Positions 40,578-52,089 of a stretch of 64,000 bases of DNA are shown in pieces. The stretch's first letter is position 1, and each line of letters begins with the position of its first letter. Below the pieces are notes generated by a model. That model made no database searches. It saw nothing but the letters and a program-made list of their open reading frames with translations, and was not told the DNA's origin. Source of the stretch: Trichobilharzia regenti (lineage: Eukaryota; Platyhelminthes; Trematoda; Strigeidida; Schistosomatidae); the NCBI GenBank assembly GCA_944472135.2, contig OX235263.1, forward strand, positions 26,961,379-27,025,378, written 5' to 3'. Made by a program: the position numbers and the translations under genes.

Positions 40578-40815
40578 ATGGTGTGTCGATGGTTCAGCGA
40601 CAGAATGCTCGCCAACCACGCAGTTAGTGCGTAGTTTGATCCTCGGTCGACCCGCTTCTAAACCTCACTATAATCTGGTAGTACATCTGGTATAAAGAGG
40701 GGAGTTTCGGCATGAGACTAGCAACTCTATGCAGTATAACCGAACCCACTGAAATTTCAAAGCTGTCACTTGAAGCCCTATGTTCCACTCGTAACAGGGA
40801 GACAGATGAGTACGA
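40578..40815 (+). mobile_element. Old tRNA-headed SINE
   Basis: A worn tRNA-Gly-like head (GGTTCAGCGACAGAATGCTC, box-B-like TTTGATCCTCGG) is followed by a body matching the younger SINE at 52.5 kb (CTAGCAACTC, CTTGAAGCCCTATGTTCCAC). Confidence 0.65.
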
Positions 40816-41279
40816 AAGAGACTAGAAAACTATTTTTACCACTGTGAAACTCTTCAATTGTCAATACCTATCTGTTAATGGGGGGGGGGGTCGGGAAGAA
40901 ACTCTTAACTCTTTGATGTCATGATTGAGCAAGGAACCACCGTTTTGAGAGAGTGAGGTCAACTGTTGATCTTCGGTTTATATACACAAATATCGAGTGA
41001 ATAGAGACACCACTGGAAATAGTGTGTGACATTATTTCCATTCTAAACACTAAAAGTAATAATAATAATCAAAAGAATTCTAATTTATAGGCTTTAAAAT
41101 ACTCACAAAGGGACAATAGAAACCTGTATACGGTGAAATGATTATTTTTAGGTTTAGTGAATTGGCCTGTAATAGCTAATATATCAGAGTCAGCAAATAA
41201 TGAATGTATACAGCCAGTATTTGTTATTACAGTATTTTTGATTATTCTTAAGAATTATAAGTGATATAAAGCTTCCTAG
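40816..41279. other. Unassigned, with G-run and AAT microsatellite
   Basis: Contains a run of ten G near 40880 and a short AAT repeat near 41058. No gene seen. Confidence 0.35.
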
Positions 41280-44160
41280 TGACTGACTACAGTATGGAGC
41301 AAGCGAAGGCAGCTGTGTTGAGTAGAGTCTGAAACCTGTTGGAAATCATTTTCCTGACACGCCAAGTTTCTGACCCGTATAGAAGTACCGACTTGACATT
41401 GATGTTGAGAATGTGAATCTTGTTCCTTATGCTGAATGTAGAAGATTTCCAAATTGGTTTCAGGTTGGTTGATGAAGGCGTATCTTGCCTATCGCATTCT
41501 GGTTTCATTGACATCTTCATCCGTTTCGCCTGTGGTTGAAACGATACTTCTTGGATAAGTGAAGTAAGAACCCTCGGTTAAATCTCTTCTGTTGATAGTG
41601 ATTGGTGATGGTTGTTGTTGTTGTTGTTGCGGTTCGTTGGTTATCTTCATCACCTCCGTCTGTCTTCTCTGGCCGCTTCTCCAATCAGTTTGTTGGTATT
41701 CGCTTGTTAGTCTTCGAGTTTATGTGACACTAGTCGCATATTATCTGTGGAATCCAGATCTTCTAGAGTTTTTTCATTGGTGGTCCAAAGTACTTCTGAC
41801 TCATCACCCCCAACAGTCTGATGCATAATCCAGACGACCACAATTAGGAATATCATCATCGGTGATAATAGACAGCCCTGTCTTACTCCTGTGTTCACTT
41901 CGAATGCCTCGCTGAATTTTCCGTTGTGGATCATTCGACACGTGGCACTGTCATATAGCTGTTGAATGAGGTTGATAAAGACCTGGGAACTGCACCCCGT
42001 AGTGTTGAAGTAGTTTCCAAATTACCTCTCAGTCAACGCTGTAGAAGGCCTTTATGAAGTCGAGGTAGATGTTTGATCGCCATTCTATGCTTTGTTCTAT
42101 GATTACGATGCGTAGAGTTGCAATTTGATCAGCACATGATTTGCCTTTCTTGAATCCAGATTGTTCTGGGCGAAGTTCTGTATCCAGTTCATCCTTTATT
42201 CTCTCCAGGATGATGATACTTCGTATTTTGCCTGGCTTTGGTGGACAAGAGCACGTCAGTTCTTGCATAGGCAGGCATGTGTCACAGCTTGACAAGGTAG
42301 CCAGACTTTCTTCCAGTCGGTAGGTACTTTTCCTTCCTTCCAAACCTTTCTCAATAATGGCACGAGGACATCTGTGACAGTTTCTGGGTCCGTTTTCAGT
42401 GCTTCAGGGGAATTCCATCTGACCCAGCTGCCTTCCCAGCCTTCAGTAACTTAATCGCATTCAGAATTTCTTCTTTCATTGAAGAAATAGTGTCCGTTGG
42501 CATTTCCGTGTGTGCTGTTGGTTGTATTCCTATGCGAGTTGCCGGTGGTAATCGATTCAGGAGTCCGTTAAGGTGATCAGCCCATTGTTTGATTTGTTTC
42601 TCCTCCTTGGTGATCAGGTTTCCTTCACTATCCCTTATTGCTTCATCATGTGCGTTGATCTCTTCCCGGATAGAGACTTGGTTATCTGATGTAGTGTCCT
42701 GATGTGTCTTTTGCCTGTGCACTGCCTCTTCTGCTTCAGTTGCCAGTGTGTCGTAGAATTAGTAGGCAGAAGACCAGCGAAGAGTCTCTTTTCGGTGAAT
42801 TCATTTACATAGCTGTACAATCGCAAATAAATATGGTTGTTTCGTATGTATGTGTATATTAAATTTGACAAACGAAGATACAGTTGGTAAGTTCAGATGT
42901 ATTGCATGTTGATATAAGAGGGTAGTAACAAAAGTGATAAGTTTTCACAAACGACTGTTAAAGATGAGTTACGTAATAACGTCAATAGTTTGATGAAAGA
43001 GTTGTGCTCAAAGTGTACATGGAAACAAAATAACTTACGGAATTATTCAAGAGTTTTAAGTAGTTGGAAAAATAAGCATACAAACAGAAGTTAAGTCGAA
43101 TCAAGCAAACAGGCAGAAGCTAAGTCAAATCAACAGAGTTGTTACCATGGTAGTAAAAGCGGTTGAATAATTTTCTTTTCTATACATAGTTCTGGTTCTT
43201 CCAACTGAATGGCTAGTGCTTCTTCAATTCAAAGAAGACGGAAACGTATTCTGCTTGGCAGGTTGTTCTTCACTGTGTAGATTACTTTGGAGGAGGCTAA
43301 TGGTGACGAGATGTTCGATTATTGCACTCTTTATACGGCCACTACTTCCTCTCTGCAGGCACACTGGATAGTGCTATTAGACCCTTTTTGACAGGATGCG
43401 CGTCGAACGACTGATGTACCTGACTTCACAGCATCAGGTGAACTGACATATATGCATAGAAATGGTTAGGTGCCAGATCTTGTCTTTTGGACTTCCGCAG
43501 ATCAGCGGGCGACTGGAGGACACTACTCTCAATGTTGCCGCAAAGAAAGCTCTTCTTAGAGAAGTGGAAATTCTCCTCTTAAGGACATCACTGAGTCGAG
43601 GTTCATATAAAGTATCTTTTTTTACACGGATGATGTCGCTTGCTTTTGGATTTTCTGTTTGATGTTTTTATCTGTAGATCTTGATGGATAACGGTTTGCA
43701 TGAAGATTTTTCTCAGGAGGTGTAATTCTTCTTCCAGGGTATCAGAGCTTCAGATGCGTCGGATGCAAGTAGCAAGAGATCTAATTAGGTTTCTTTTTCG
43801 ACTGATTGGTACCCAGCTGTAGAAGCTTGTCTTTTGTCTTTTCGAGCACTTTTCCTTACTGCTTTATTCAGTCAGGTGTACATTGAACTCAGCTTCTCCT
43901 TCTGTTGTCCACCTTTGCATTGAGTCATCTTCTCTTTCGCCATCCTCCTCTTTTTATTAGCTTTCAGGTATCTGTTGAGGGCGATTTTTTGGCGTGTCTC
44001 TTCTTTCTTCTTAGAACATTTGTACACGTTTCCTTGAACATCGCTTTCACAGAGTCCCAATGTTCTCCTACGGAGGTTTCCGCAGTGATGCTACATAGTG
44101 TTTCCGACTTTGCTCTGATCTGATCTGTAGTGAAGACATCCCTTGTAGTTTTTCTCCCTT
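41280..44160 (-). pseudogene. RTE-like (SR2-type) LINE, extensively broken
   Basis: Minus-strand pieces in correct order: a pre-RT region (44060-43872), worn endonuclease sequence near 43.2-43.8 kb, a pre-RT frame (42722-42396: IKLLKAGKAAGSDGIP), RT start (42343-42029: EQSGFKKGKSCADQI, YLDFIKAFYSVD), palm neighbourhood (41934-41707: GVRQGCLLSP) and a thumb fragment (41520-41287: SVLLYGSETWRV). The stretch 42.78-43.23 kb looks like foreign AT-rich DNA. The catalytic YADD is not intact and many frames are broken. Confidence 0.75.
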
Positions 44161-44204
44161 CTAAACTACAAGGAGTGCCTTAGTTAACTAGCTTGCTAGT
44201 TTTC

Positions 44205-44340
44205 TAGTGGGTTGCAAGCCGGGGTAAAGAGGGAGGGTTGGGGTCAGGGCTAGCAACTCTACATCACTAAGCCTATCAAACTGCTAGGGAAACTTCAACA
44301 CACTGTTTGAAGTACACAAACCATATCTTCACATAACTGT
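44205..44340 (+). mobile_element. SINE body fragment
   Basis: GGTAAAGAGGGAGGGTTGGG, CTAGCAACTC and GGAAACTTCAACACAC match the body of the tRNA-headed SINE; head and tail are missing. Confidence 0.55.
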
Positions 44341-45070
44341 ACAATGTGAGAACAACCCAACAGATATATGATTGTAGAAGTGGAAAATAAATCAGAATCT
44401 TCCCTAACCATCCATGTTTTGACTGCAATTCATATAAAATAAACAACGTCTAATGAATATTTATTTATCAACTGTATTCTTCATATGTACAAATCATTTC
44501 TGATAATTTTATTATCATCATCATCATCACATAAATGTCTAAACAGATATTGACACCTCTTGAACTGGATGTATTTATATATAGAAAAATATTGATTTAT
44601 AGCTCCCAGTTGAATAAGCTTCATACAGTTAACTGCCAATGTTGTTCCTATGTGAAGATGAAGATAATTCTGGACAATTCATAAGCCATCTAAATGTAGG
44701 CGAGGCTTTCAGTGCTGTACGAATTGCATCACATTCTTTCATACTGTTCAATAAAACTTGATTATACGTTATAATATTGCTGTAGTCGAATCCAGGACAG
44801 ATAAGCTTGAATGTGGAGAATAAAATGATAAAAAAGTGGAAAGTATTATTTTAAGATTAGTAGGTATTGTTATTTAATTAAAAGAATGAGACTTATAAGA
44901 TGTAAACGTTTTAATGCATACATCAGTATCCATAGGTTTTGTATGGGTAAATTTTGAAGCATATATATATGTATATATGACTAAGTTAAAATTGCGTCGG
45001 CTTTACTCGCGTTAACTATTATATTAGTTATTAGGCGAACTGTTTGACTTTCTACTGATATCTGTGATTT
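44341..45070. other. Unassigned stretch with CAT microsatellite
   Basis: AT-rich with a short ATC repeat near 44510 and alternating TA near 44960. No gene recognised. Confidence 0.35.
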
Positions 45071-45074
45071 GGAA

Positions 45075-45905
45075 ACTTCTTTATCATTATTATTATTATT
45101 CCCTTGGGTTCCGGGTGGAACACAGGGCTGGCTTCAACAACACATCTCCACTTTCTTCTGTTTTCCGACGTCCTCTTCATCTGGGTCCACGGCTGCCGAT
45201 TATCTCTCATCACCTCCAACTCGCCACACGATCTCCATGTTGCCCTCGCATCAGCCACCCACTTGTCGCTTCCCATTTAGACTCCCCTTGAGCAACGGCC
45301 TATAGTGCGCGCGATATTATTCGATGGCCTCTGCAATGTATGCCTGATCAATCTTCACTTTCTCCCACATATTTGTTGAGCTATCGGCTCTCGCCTGCTG
45401 GGTTGTTCCCAGGCAGCCAGTCAGAGTTTCTTTTTGCTAATTCTTTCTAGCTTGCCATTTAATATTCATTATGGAGCCAGCTAAATGGGTAACTGTTGAT
45501 AAAAGTCTGCAGTAGCTTGCTGGAAATTTTTTTTTCACGACCTGCTGGCCAAGTTTCTGACCCGCATAGAAGAGCTAACTGACTGACTTCACATCTGTGT
45601 TGAATATAATGCTAATCTTGCTCTTCATGCTGTGTGAGTTAGTGCAGAATATTTGCAATTTTTCCTTTCTGAATCTGACCGGTTGATTTTGACATCTTCA
45701 TCTGTGCTATCCGCCTGCTTCCTAGATGAATGATCTCTCTTTCCAATGTCTCCCGTTGAAATTGATCGGTGCTTACTGCTTTCGGTTGGTGATCTTTATC
45801 ACCTGCGTCTTCTCTATGTTCACCTGGAATCCTGTTTTCTTTGCTTCTTGTATATACGATTGTACAGGTCAAGAATAAAGTCTTCCATATACAAAATTCT
45901 ATCAT
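45075..45905 (-). pseudogene. RTE-like LINE, 5'-truncated 3' part
   Basis: The minus strand starts in the RT thumb region (45905-45639) and ends with the RTE C-terminal block (45276-45100: WRSCGELEVMRDNRQPWTQM, RRKWRCVV). A 3' tail follows (GTTCCACCCGGAACCCAAGG) and an AAT microsatellite at 45082-45100. 5' truncation is typical of LINE insertion. Confidence 0.75.
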
Positions 45906-46299
45906 TGTTAGGTGACTGAACTGGGCACACTTATCAAACTGTCACTGTTATCACTCACTTACTTGAAATATCCATTGATAAAATAATTCTTTAGTTGTAA
46001 AAAATATTCCTGGTAAATTGGAATCTGGTTGATTCTGGTTTGTTTGTAAATATTCTTTATATATTCGCCCAGTGATTTCAATAGCCAAAGTTGACTGGAA
46101 GATATTCGGTGTTTTCGACCATGATGTCCAATGATCCTTAGAAGAAAGAAAATATAGAAATTAAAGGCATAGATAGTTTTTTAATCGGAGAAGCTGGTTC
46201 TGCAAAAAGAATGGTGCAAATATATGACTGCCTTTTACTGAATTTCAACATTGAACTTCAAGGGCAGACAGAAGAGAGGAAAATGGACTCAAAAGTACC
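45906..46299. other. Unassigned stretch
   Basis: No repeats or coding recognised. Confidence 0.35.
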
Positions 46300-46530
46300 A
46301 TTTTTTTCCTTCACGTTCCCCTGTGGAACATAGGACTTCAAGCTAGTGGCTTGAAGTTTCTGTAGCAGTGTTTATTTTACAGGATGAGGTCGCTAGCCTC
46401 ATGCCCAAACTTTCCTCTTTACCAGGATTATTTCTGGCTTAGCGAGGTAAAGGAGTGCGCTGGCCGGCAATCCATCCTCGGACCATGTGCATGGTCGGCG
46501 AGCGTGCTAACCGCTATGCCACCGATGCAT
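46300..46530 (-). mobile_element. tRNA-headed SINE, full length
   Basis: Minus strand: head 46530-46455 (GGTGGCATAGCGGTTAGCAC, box-B worn), body with GGTAAAGAGGAAAG and GCTAGCGACCTCATCCTGTA, a 3' end CTTGAAGTCCTATGTTCCAC, then an A-rich tail at 46300-46308. Confidence 0.75.
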
Positions 46531-46925
46531 ATAATACCATAATAAGCAGAAATATGGGGGAAAAATAATAACGTTCAAAAGAATTGGCTTTATTTAATGA
46601 ATGTAAATAAACGTGAACATTGAACGTTTGTTTATTGGAACTGGTAGCCGTTGGCGGGCAACTCAAAGGTGAGAATGATTCAGTCGTGTGCGAGTTGGAA
46701 GAAGACGAAAGAATACGAATAAAAGTACAGTACATTCCTTGTAAAACATTTGTTTATAGACTTTTGTACGATAAAGATTTTAACTGCCGAACAATACAGT
46801 TTCTTTCTTACAAGTCCTTGTGTTTTAGAGTTAAAGTAGACAATCGTTCACAGTAATTATCGATTTGGAGCGTCTTCGTGAACAATAGGAACATAGGGTT
46901 AAGTTCCTTGACAATGAATATAGTA
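46531..46925 (+). other. Unassigned, one open frame
   Basis: 46620-46856 is open for 78 codons on the plus strand (Val/Glu-rich, no motif). It lacks splice context. No function can be given. Confidence 0.25.
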
Positions 46926-46929
46926 GGTT

Positions 46930-47405
46930 AGAAAGAGAGAATCCGTCTGTGCCAGTGACAATGATCTTGAGCCCTATCTCCAGCCATCAGTTCTTAGGAT
47001 CTCGAGGACAAAACTAAGCAGATTATGCCTCCCTATTTTGCTCAAGCTAACTTTCAAAAATTCCATGGACTCATTCCAAGTTTTGAATTGACCACCTCTA
47101 ACTGTTTACCAACCTAATTCCATATCGTTTGACGTTGCCGGTAGAGAAAGACGATGGCTAAGCAAGTTCATGTGCCATTTTAGTTGAATCCCCTTGACAA
47201 CCTCATCGATCAGCTTACCAAACTTACCTAACACTCTACGCCTAGTCTGAGTATAACTCACTATATTATACTACTAAAGACGAGAGACACACATCTATGA
47301 TGAAAGACAACTAGTCTTTCCATATCTCCTACTGTAAAAAGCCGTGTCTTAGAGCCATAAGGGAGAGAAGAGAGACACTGGTGGACAGTACACACGCGTA
47401 GTATC
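46930..47405 (-). pseudogene. Degenerate LINE fragment
   Basis: Similar to the LINE 3' coding part at 21.1-21.6 kb (GCCTCCCTATTTTGCTCA, CTAACACTCTACGCCTAG, ACAGTACACACG in the same order), with stops in all frames. Confidence 0.6.
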
Positions 47406-47479
47406 ACTGATGATATTCCTGATTGTGGTGTACTGGACTACGCAATAGACCTTTAGGAAGCGAGAAGACACGAATGCGT

Positions 47480-48125
47480 TGGGCTGATAAGAATGTTTTA
47501 TTTTTAATGTCAAATAAGCTAGGGGATCTACAGGCGTAAATCAACAAGCTGGCAGACGAGACAGGCTAGCAGTGAATATAGGACTTCCAGCTAATGTAGA
47601 AAAGACAGAAGTGACGAAGATACCTAACTATCGACGGGAGAAATTTGAAGGAAGTCATTTCTTTCAGTTGCCTAGTCTACATCGCCGCAATACCGAAGGG
47701 AGGTAGGATCACAAGAGCAAGAGCGATTTTCGTTAATCTTAAATTAGCTGAAAAATCTTCTCTACTAAGCACTAACAGACGAAGTTCGCATTTGATGCTT
47801 TCACCACCAGAGTTATTTCAAACAGGCTACTACTGATTTTGATCAACATCTGCCTTCGCTGGCTCGGTGCTAAAGATCAGATACCTAGCTAGGAAGGAAG
47901 AGACCAGTCAAGAAGCAATACGCTAGCAATTTTGCAGAAATAAAAGGAGACCACTGAGTGATATAATACGTTTGACAAACGCCCGAGTAAGGAACGACGA
48001 GTTAGTAATAGGTCCAAGAGTAGTGTGAAGGATACTGTGTGATGAAGAGGATACGAGAGATTATGAGCACTCTAGGGACTGGTTAAAGATAACTTCAGAG
48101 AGAAGAATGAAATTCAAGCAGAAAA
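47480..48125 (+). pseudogene. RTE-like LINE remnant
   Basis: Plus-strand words in the order expected for the RTE RT-to-end region: CTACAGGCGTAAATCAACAAG, GTAGAAAAGACAGAAGTGAC, then CTTCGCTGGCTCGGTGC (LRWLG). Frames are broken. The 3' tail is not clear. Confidence 0.5.
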
Positions 48126-48412
48126 AGCTCAGGCCAACTCACCAGTATGTTTGAATCAAATAAAAATTTTCTTGCATATTGTTCAAATCCACTTGTATTA
48201 CTTCCATAAAAACTTTTCACATCAAAACATTCTACAGGAAACAAAGAAAAAGAAGAAAAAATGATATTGTGTTTAATCGATCTTTTTTCAAATTTCGTTC
48301 AATACAAATATAATCGTTTTCATCCCTTGAATTCGAAGTGAAACACAGGGGTTTGAACTTTCTGTAGTTAAAGTCTGTGTGTTGTTTATGAGAGGTTGAG
48401 TTGCTTGCTTCA
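48126..48412. other. Unassigned stretch
   Basis: No gene recognised. Confidence 0.3.
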
Positions 48413-48565
48413 CTTCCAGTGGCTGAATGGTCTATGATCCTGACTTGTAACGTGAAGTTCCTGCGTTCGAGTCGCATTGGGTAGGCACTATCAAAGAGTT
48501 ACAAACTAGGAGGAAACAGCTAGAAAACCCCCTGGTTTTAAGGGGTTCCCTCAATGAAATCAATC
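48413..48565 (+). mobile_element. Sm-alpha-type SINE, partial and worn
   Basis: CCAGTGGCTGAATGGTCTAT, box-B-like GCGTTCGAGTCGC (48462) and a hammerhead region whose 5' core is lost (ATCAAAGAGT) while GGAGGAAACAGC remains. Not a working ribozyme. Confidence 0.6.
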
Positions 48566-48589
48566 TGTGATCAAATCTGAACTGAAGAA

Positions 48590-49350
48590 CTTGGGTGCTC
48601 TGTTAATATTTAAATTTCATATTAGTTGATCAGTGTAAAACAGAGTGATGAAACAGTATTATTATTTACTGGATGACGTTTCGAACACAACTTATTGTTT
48701 ATAATTATGTCAGTAATAATCATACAGCTTAGAAACTTGAGGTTTAAGGTTTCCTTCATTCTTTCCTATTTGTCGTAGGAGCAGTATAATTTTCAATTCA
48801 ATTTACTTATGAATTGTAAAGTTAGGAAGGGGAGCTTCCAATGCTAGATTGTAGAGTAAAAAGCAAAGAAGATAAGAAGTTAAACACTAGTGGTTATAGG
48901 AGACTCACACATTCAAACAGATGTTTGGACTTCCGATCACCATAAAATAGATAATGATAATAGTGATAGTGATGATAATGTTATTAATGACGACATATAG
49001 GTTAAACATGCATAGAATAGTGACAACACCAACAATAAGGAATCAAAACCATCAGTAGTAATTCCATACAAGGAAGGAACTTCGAAAACCTTACGCAGAA
49101 TTCTTAACAAGGCAGGAATAACAGTGGTTGGCATTAAATCACCCACAAACTCAGTTAGAAATAAGCTTTGTCGGTTAAGTGATCAATCCTGTGGAGCCAA
49201 TTAAACAAAGCAATTGACCTTATCCGATACCCCGCCTGCAATGATTGTCAGGTCATATACATAGGTCAAAGTAGTGGAACAGGGTCAGTCAGACTAGCGG
49301 AGCAGCATAAAGACTTTAAGAATAGAACTTGTGCACAGTGGTAGGGTGTA
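48590..49350 (+). pseudogene. Penelope-like element, internally deleted
   Basis: A terminal-repeat segment (48590-48690, with TACTGGATGACGTTTCGAAC) is followed by RT C-terminal codons (48840-48940, matching 29095-29200), an AAT-type linker and the GIY-YIG approach (49050-49310: TACAAGGAAGGAACTTCG to CATAGGTCAAAGTAGTGGAA). Closely related to the element at 29.0-30.2 kb but with deletions and stops. Confidence 0.7.
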
Positions 49351-49404
49351 ATTCCATTCTGGGAAAAAATTAACTTTGATAAAGTCTCACAGTGTTTCAC
49401 AGTG

Positions 49405-49470
49405 ATATCTACTGATGACGTTTCGAGCATAATTTACTGCTCGTAATCATATCAAGGTACTCACAGAACT
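49405..49470. repeat. PLE terminal-repeat hairpin motif
   Basis: GATGACGTTTCGAGC, a loop, then GCTCGTAATCATATCAAGG. The inverted GAGC/GCTC pair can form a short hairpin. The same layout occurs at 51.44 and 51.7 kb. Confidence 0.55.
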
Positions 49471-49739
49471 TTCCAACTTCGTTTATATAGTTCCATTATT
49501 TTCCATCGTTTGATTTGATTGGTAGCAGTATTTTCCATATTTCTTGTATGAGTGTTGAGTCATTCCTATTGCACGCGTTAGGTGTAGACTCGATGAACCA
49601 GGCTGGATTCAGTAATCAACTGCTCTCTCCTCTCCACCTACCTATATTACTTCTTAGAATTTTAACCCTCTCCCACCTTGCTCTGTGTTAGTGCATGGAG
49701 TGCAAATGCTGAGCTTTTTTGAAATTACTTATCTACTCG

Positions 49740-50332
49740 GCGTTAACCATTCTTATCTTAGCTAAATTCTTATGTTGCCACAATCTGACTACCCCCGACC
49801 TACTAGTTTGACCTCACTCATAGTCATTGCAAGATATTTTGTAATTTATATTATTTTGTTTAATTGGGTCCTCGGTGTCCTTTAGCCTACAGAGCTTGTC
49901 TCTGAGTGAGCTTTTAGGTTTAAATACTGCCCTAATTCCTTCTTTATTGAGAATCTTACGTAGGGCCTCGGATGTCCCCTCCTTATATGGTATAACGTGG
50001 ATGCCTTATATTCTCTCTTATTTATGTTATCATTACTAGTTCCACAATTATTTTTATTTTGTTTTTGGCCTTTGCTGATCTTCCTAATGAATTTTACAGG
50101 ATAATTATTCAACACCAACCCTTCCTCTATCTGTTTCATTTCATCATTTGGGTCTTTTCTTGTGCTAATTAGTGCTATGGCTCGGTTTGTTTAGACACTT
50201 AACTAAGCCCACCTTAACAGTGAACGAATGAGATGAATTAAAGTCGAAATATCTATTAGAATGCGTTGGTTTTCTATGAACACTAGTGTGTAGTTTACGG
50301 TCTTCTATTCGTTTTATTTTACAATCTAACAT
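49740..50332 (-). pseudogene. Penelope-like element fragment, left arm of palindrome
   Basis: Minus strand from 50332: RT C-terminal codons with stops, the linker, the GIY-YIG approach (50000-49940, YKEGTSEALRKIL-like, broken) and the region near 49800 matching CGQTSR. The first 220 bases are the mirror of 50356-50573. Confidence 0.65.
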
Positions 50333-50573
50333 AGCTAGTTCTCCTTGTTCATTTGTTAGATTGTAAAATAAATAGAACAGAAGATGGTAAACTGCACACT
50401 AGCTTTTATAAAAAAAACCAACGCATTGTAATAGATATTTCGACTTTAATTCATTTCATCTGTTATCTGTCTGTCAAGGCAGGTGGCTTAGTTAAGTGTC
50501 TAACAAACCGAGCAGTAGCACTAAGTAGTACAATAAAAAACCTAAATGATGAAATAAAACAGATAGAAGAAGC
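50112..50573. repeat. Long inverted repeat (palindrome) of PLE sequence
   Basis: Arms 50112-50332 and 50356-50573, about 80-85 percent alike by eye, separated by about 23 bases. Both begin at the centre with GTTAGATTGTAAAATAAA read outward. Two 5'-truncated PLE copies therefore meet head to head. Confidence 0.8.
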
Positions 50574-50580
50574 AGGGTGT
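50356..50580 (+). pseudogene. Penelope-like element fragment, right arm of palindrome
   Basis: The frame 50353-50610 reads the end of the PLE RT (DGKLHTSFYKK in place of TSVYRKPT, GGLVKCLTNRAVALSSTIKNL) and stops near the linker. No endonuclease part is seen downstream. Confidence 0.65.
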
Positions 50581-51420
50581 TGCCAAAACAACTTGTTAAT
50601 ACTATTGTAGATAGACACTTGCATTCCTTCAAGAAATTAGCAAATATTGTTGTGTCACACTTTGAACATTCTCAGTGTAAGATCAATTCAATTCCCATCC
50701 TTGAATCAAATCAACCTGTCCCACCGGATCAGCCTAGTGTTGTTACAACCCAATTATCCATGCCTAACGTGTCTATCCCCCCTTGTTTAATGAACTGTGT
50801 GTATGTGTTTTTACCTCGATCCGTTTAGTCAGACAGTTGAACTCATGACCCAATCAGAGTACTTTGTGAACTGTTATTTTTTGCTGATCCTTGTCTTACT
50901 TTGTACTATTCTGTCGAGTTTATCTTATTTCTTGATACTCATCTGTATCAGCCTACCTGGTTAGGTAGCCAATTAAATTCTATCTTTGTGCCTATGCTCG
51001 GTCTATCTCTTAACCGCTCTCTGTTCTATGCCTTGCCTTACTTGGGTTCATTCTTCTACTGACTGCTTATCTGAACGGTTGTGTCTGATTCCGGCTAGTT
51101 CGCAATTTTGGCTTTAGCGTTATTCCGCTCTGATAGCGGTACCTTGCTTTCTGTTAAGCGTTGTGCTTTGTACTCTTGAAACCGTTAAGGTTTGTTGTAT
51201 ATATATAATTATTAATTTGTTCATTAATAGTACCGTAGAAACAGTGACCGGCTTCTTGTTTGTTCTGGACCGGGATAGCCTTTATCTACGCGTGACTTAA
51301 TTTCAAGCGATATTGCGCTTACATTCAGTATACAAAACTTTCTCCTTACATCTCATTGGTTAGAAGTAGGAGCAACTATAGAAGACTGTATGTTTGGACG
51401 ACTAAGTACAAAAACTCTAC
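50581..51420. other. Unassigned stretch
   Basis: A frame at 50577-50828 is open but Pro/Ser/Val-rich and unrecognised. The rest shows no pattern. Confidence 0.3.
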
Positions 51421-51761
51421 GATACACAGTGTTATGCAGTAATATTAACTGATGACTTTTCGAGCATAAATTATTGCTCATAATCATCTCAAGGCATCAC
51501 TCACACTACTTTTGTTTTACTTCATTAATATGCACGAGTGGAACTGATTAGACATTTGAATAAAAATCAATACAATATAAAGTACATTGAGAAATAATAT
51601 TAGAGTGTTATCAATAATATACAATTAATTGTCTAATCATTTTTTACTCATGTATATAAATGAAGCTAGAAAGTTGTGTGGGTGACTTGATATGATTATG
51701 AGCGATAATTTGTGATCGAAACGTCATCAGTTAATATTAACGTATAACACTCTGTGATTTA
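51421..51761. mobile_element. Foldback element made of inverted PLE terminal repeats
   Basis: The left arm 51421-51535 and the right arm about 51640-51761 are inverted copies (AATATTAACTGATGAC on one side, GTCATCAGTTAATATTAACG on the other), each with the GAGC..GCTC hairpin. TGATTAGACA and TGTCTAATCA form an inner inverted pair in the spacer. Size and layout resemble 6971-7372. Confidence 0.65.
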
Positions 51762-52085
51762 TCAAAATAAAGTCTTATCTATGATGGAGGTATACTCTAC
51801 CACAGTACCTAAGTTTTATACTTATATATACGATACCTTCTTCAGCACACATTGTATATAATGAGAAAGGTGTAAGACAGGAGACACTACCAATTTACTG
51901 AATAACTCTAAGTAAACAGCATTTGTTTATTCTCACTGTAACATTGTTGTTAATACTTTCACTTGATTTAATTTTATATTCATTTCTTACTGGACAATAT
52001 TATTAATGTAAATGCCTTATTTTAATTATTAGCCCTGTAATGGTAAAATTAGATGCCCTACTGTACTACTACATGCTGAAAATTC
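51762..52085. other. PLE tail-like sequence and unassigned DNA
   Basis: CTCTACCACAGTACCTAAGT at 51795 matches the PLE tail at 30181-30205. The remainder is unassigned. Confidence 0.4.
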
Positions 52086-52089
52086 CTTA

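Noticed and set aside
41592..41828. Cys-rich plus-strand ORF
   Set aside because: The Cys run is the antisense of a TTG/CAA repeat inside the RTE-like pseudogene.
49405..51761. Canonical hammerhead in the PLE terminal repeats
   Set aside because: CTGATGA and CGAAACGTC are both present but on opposite strands of the same segment, so neither strand has the complete core. Reported only as a hairpin motif.
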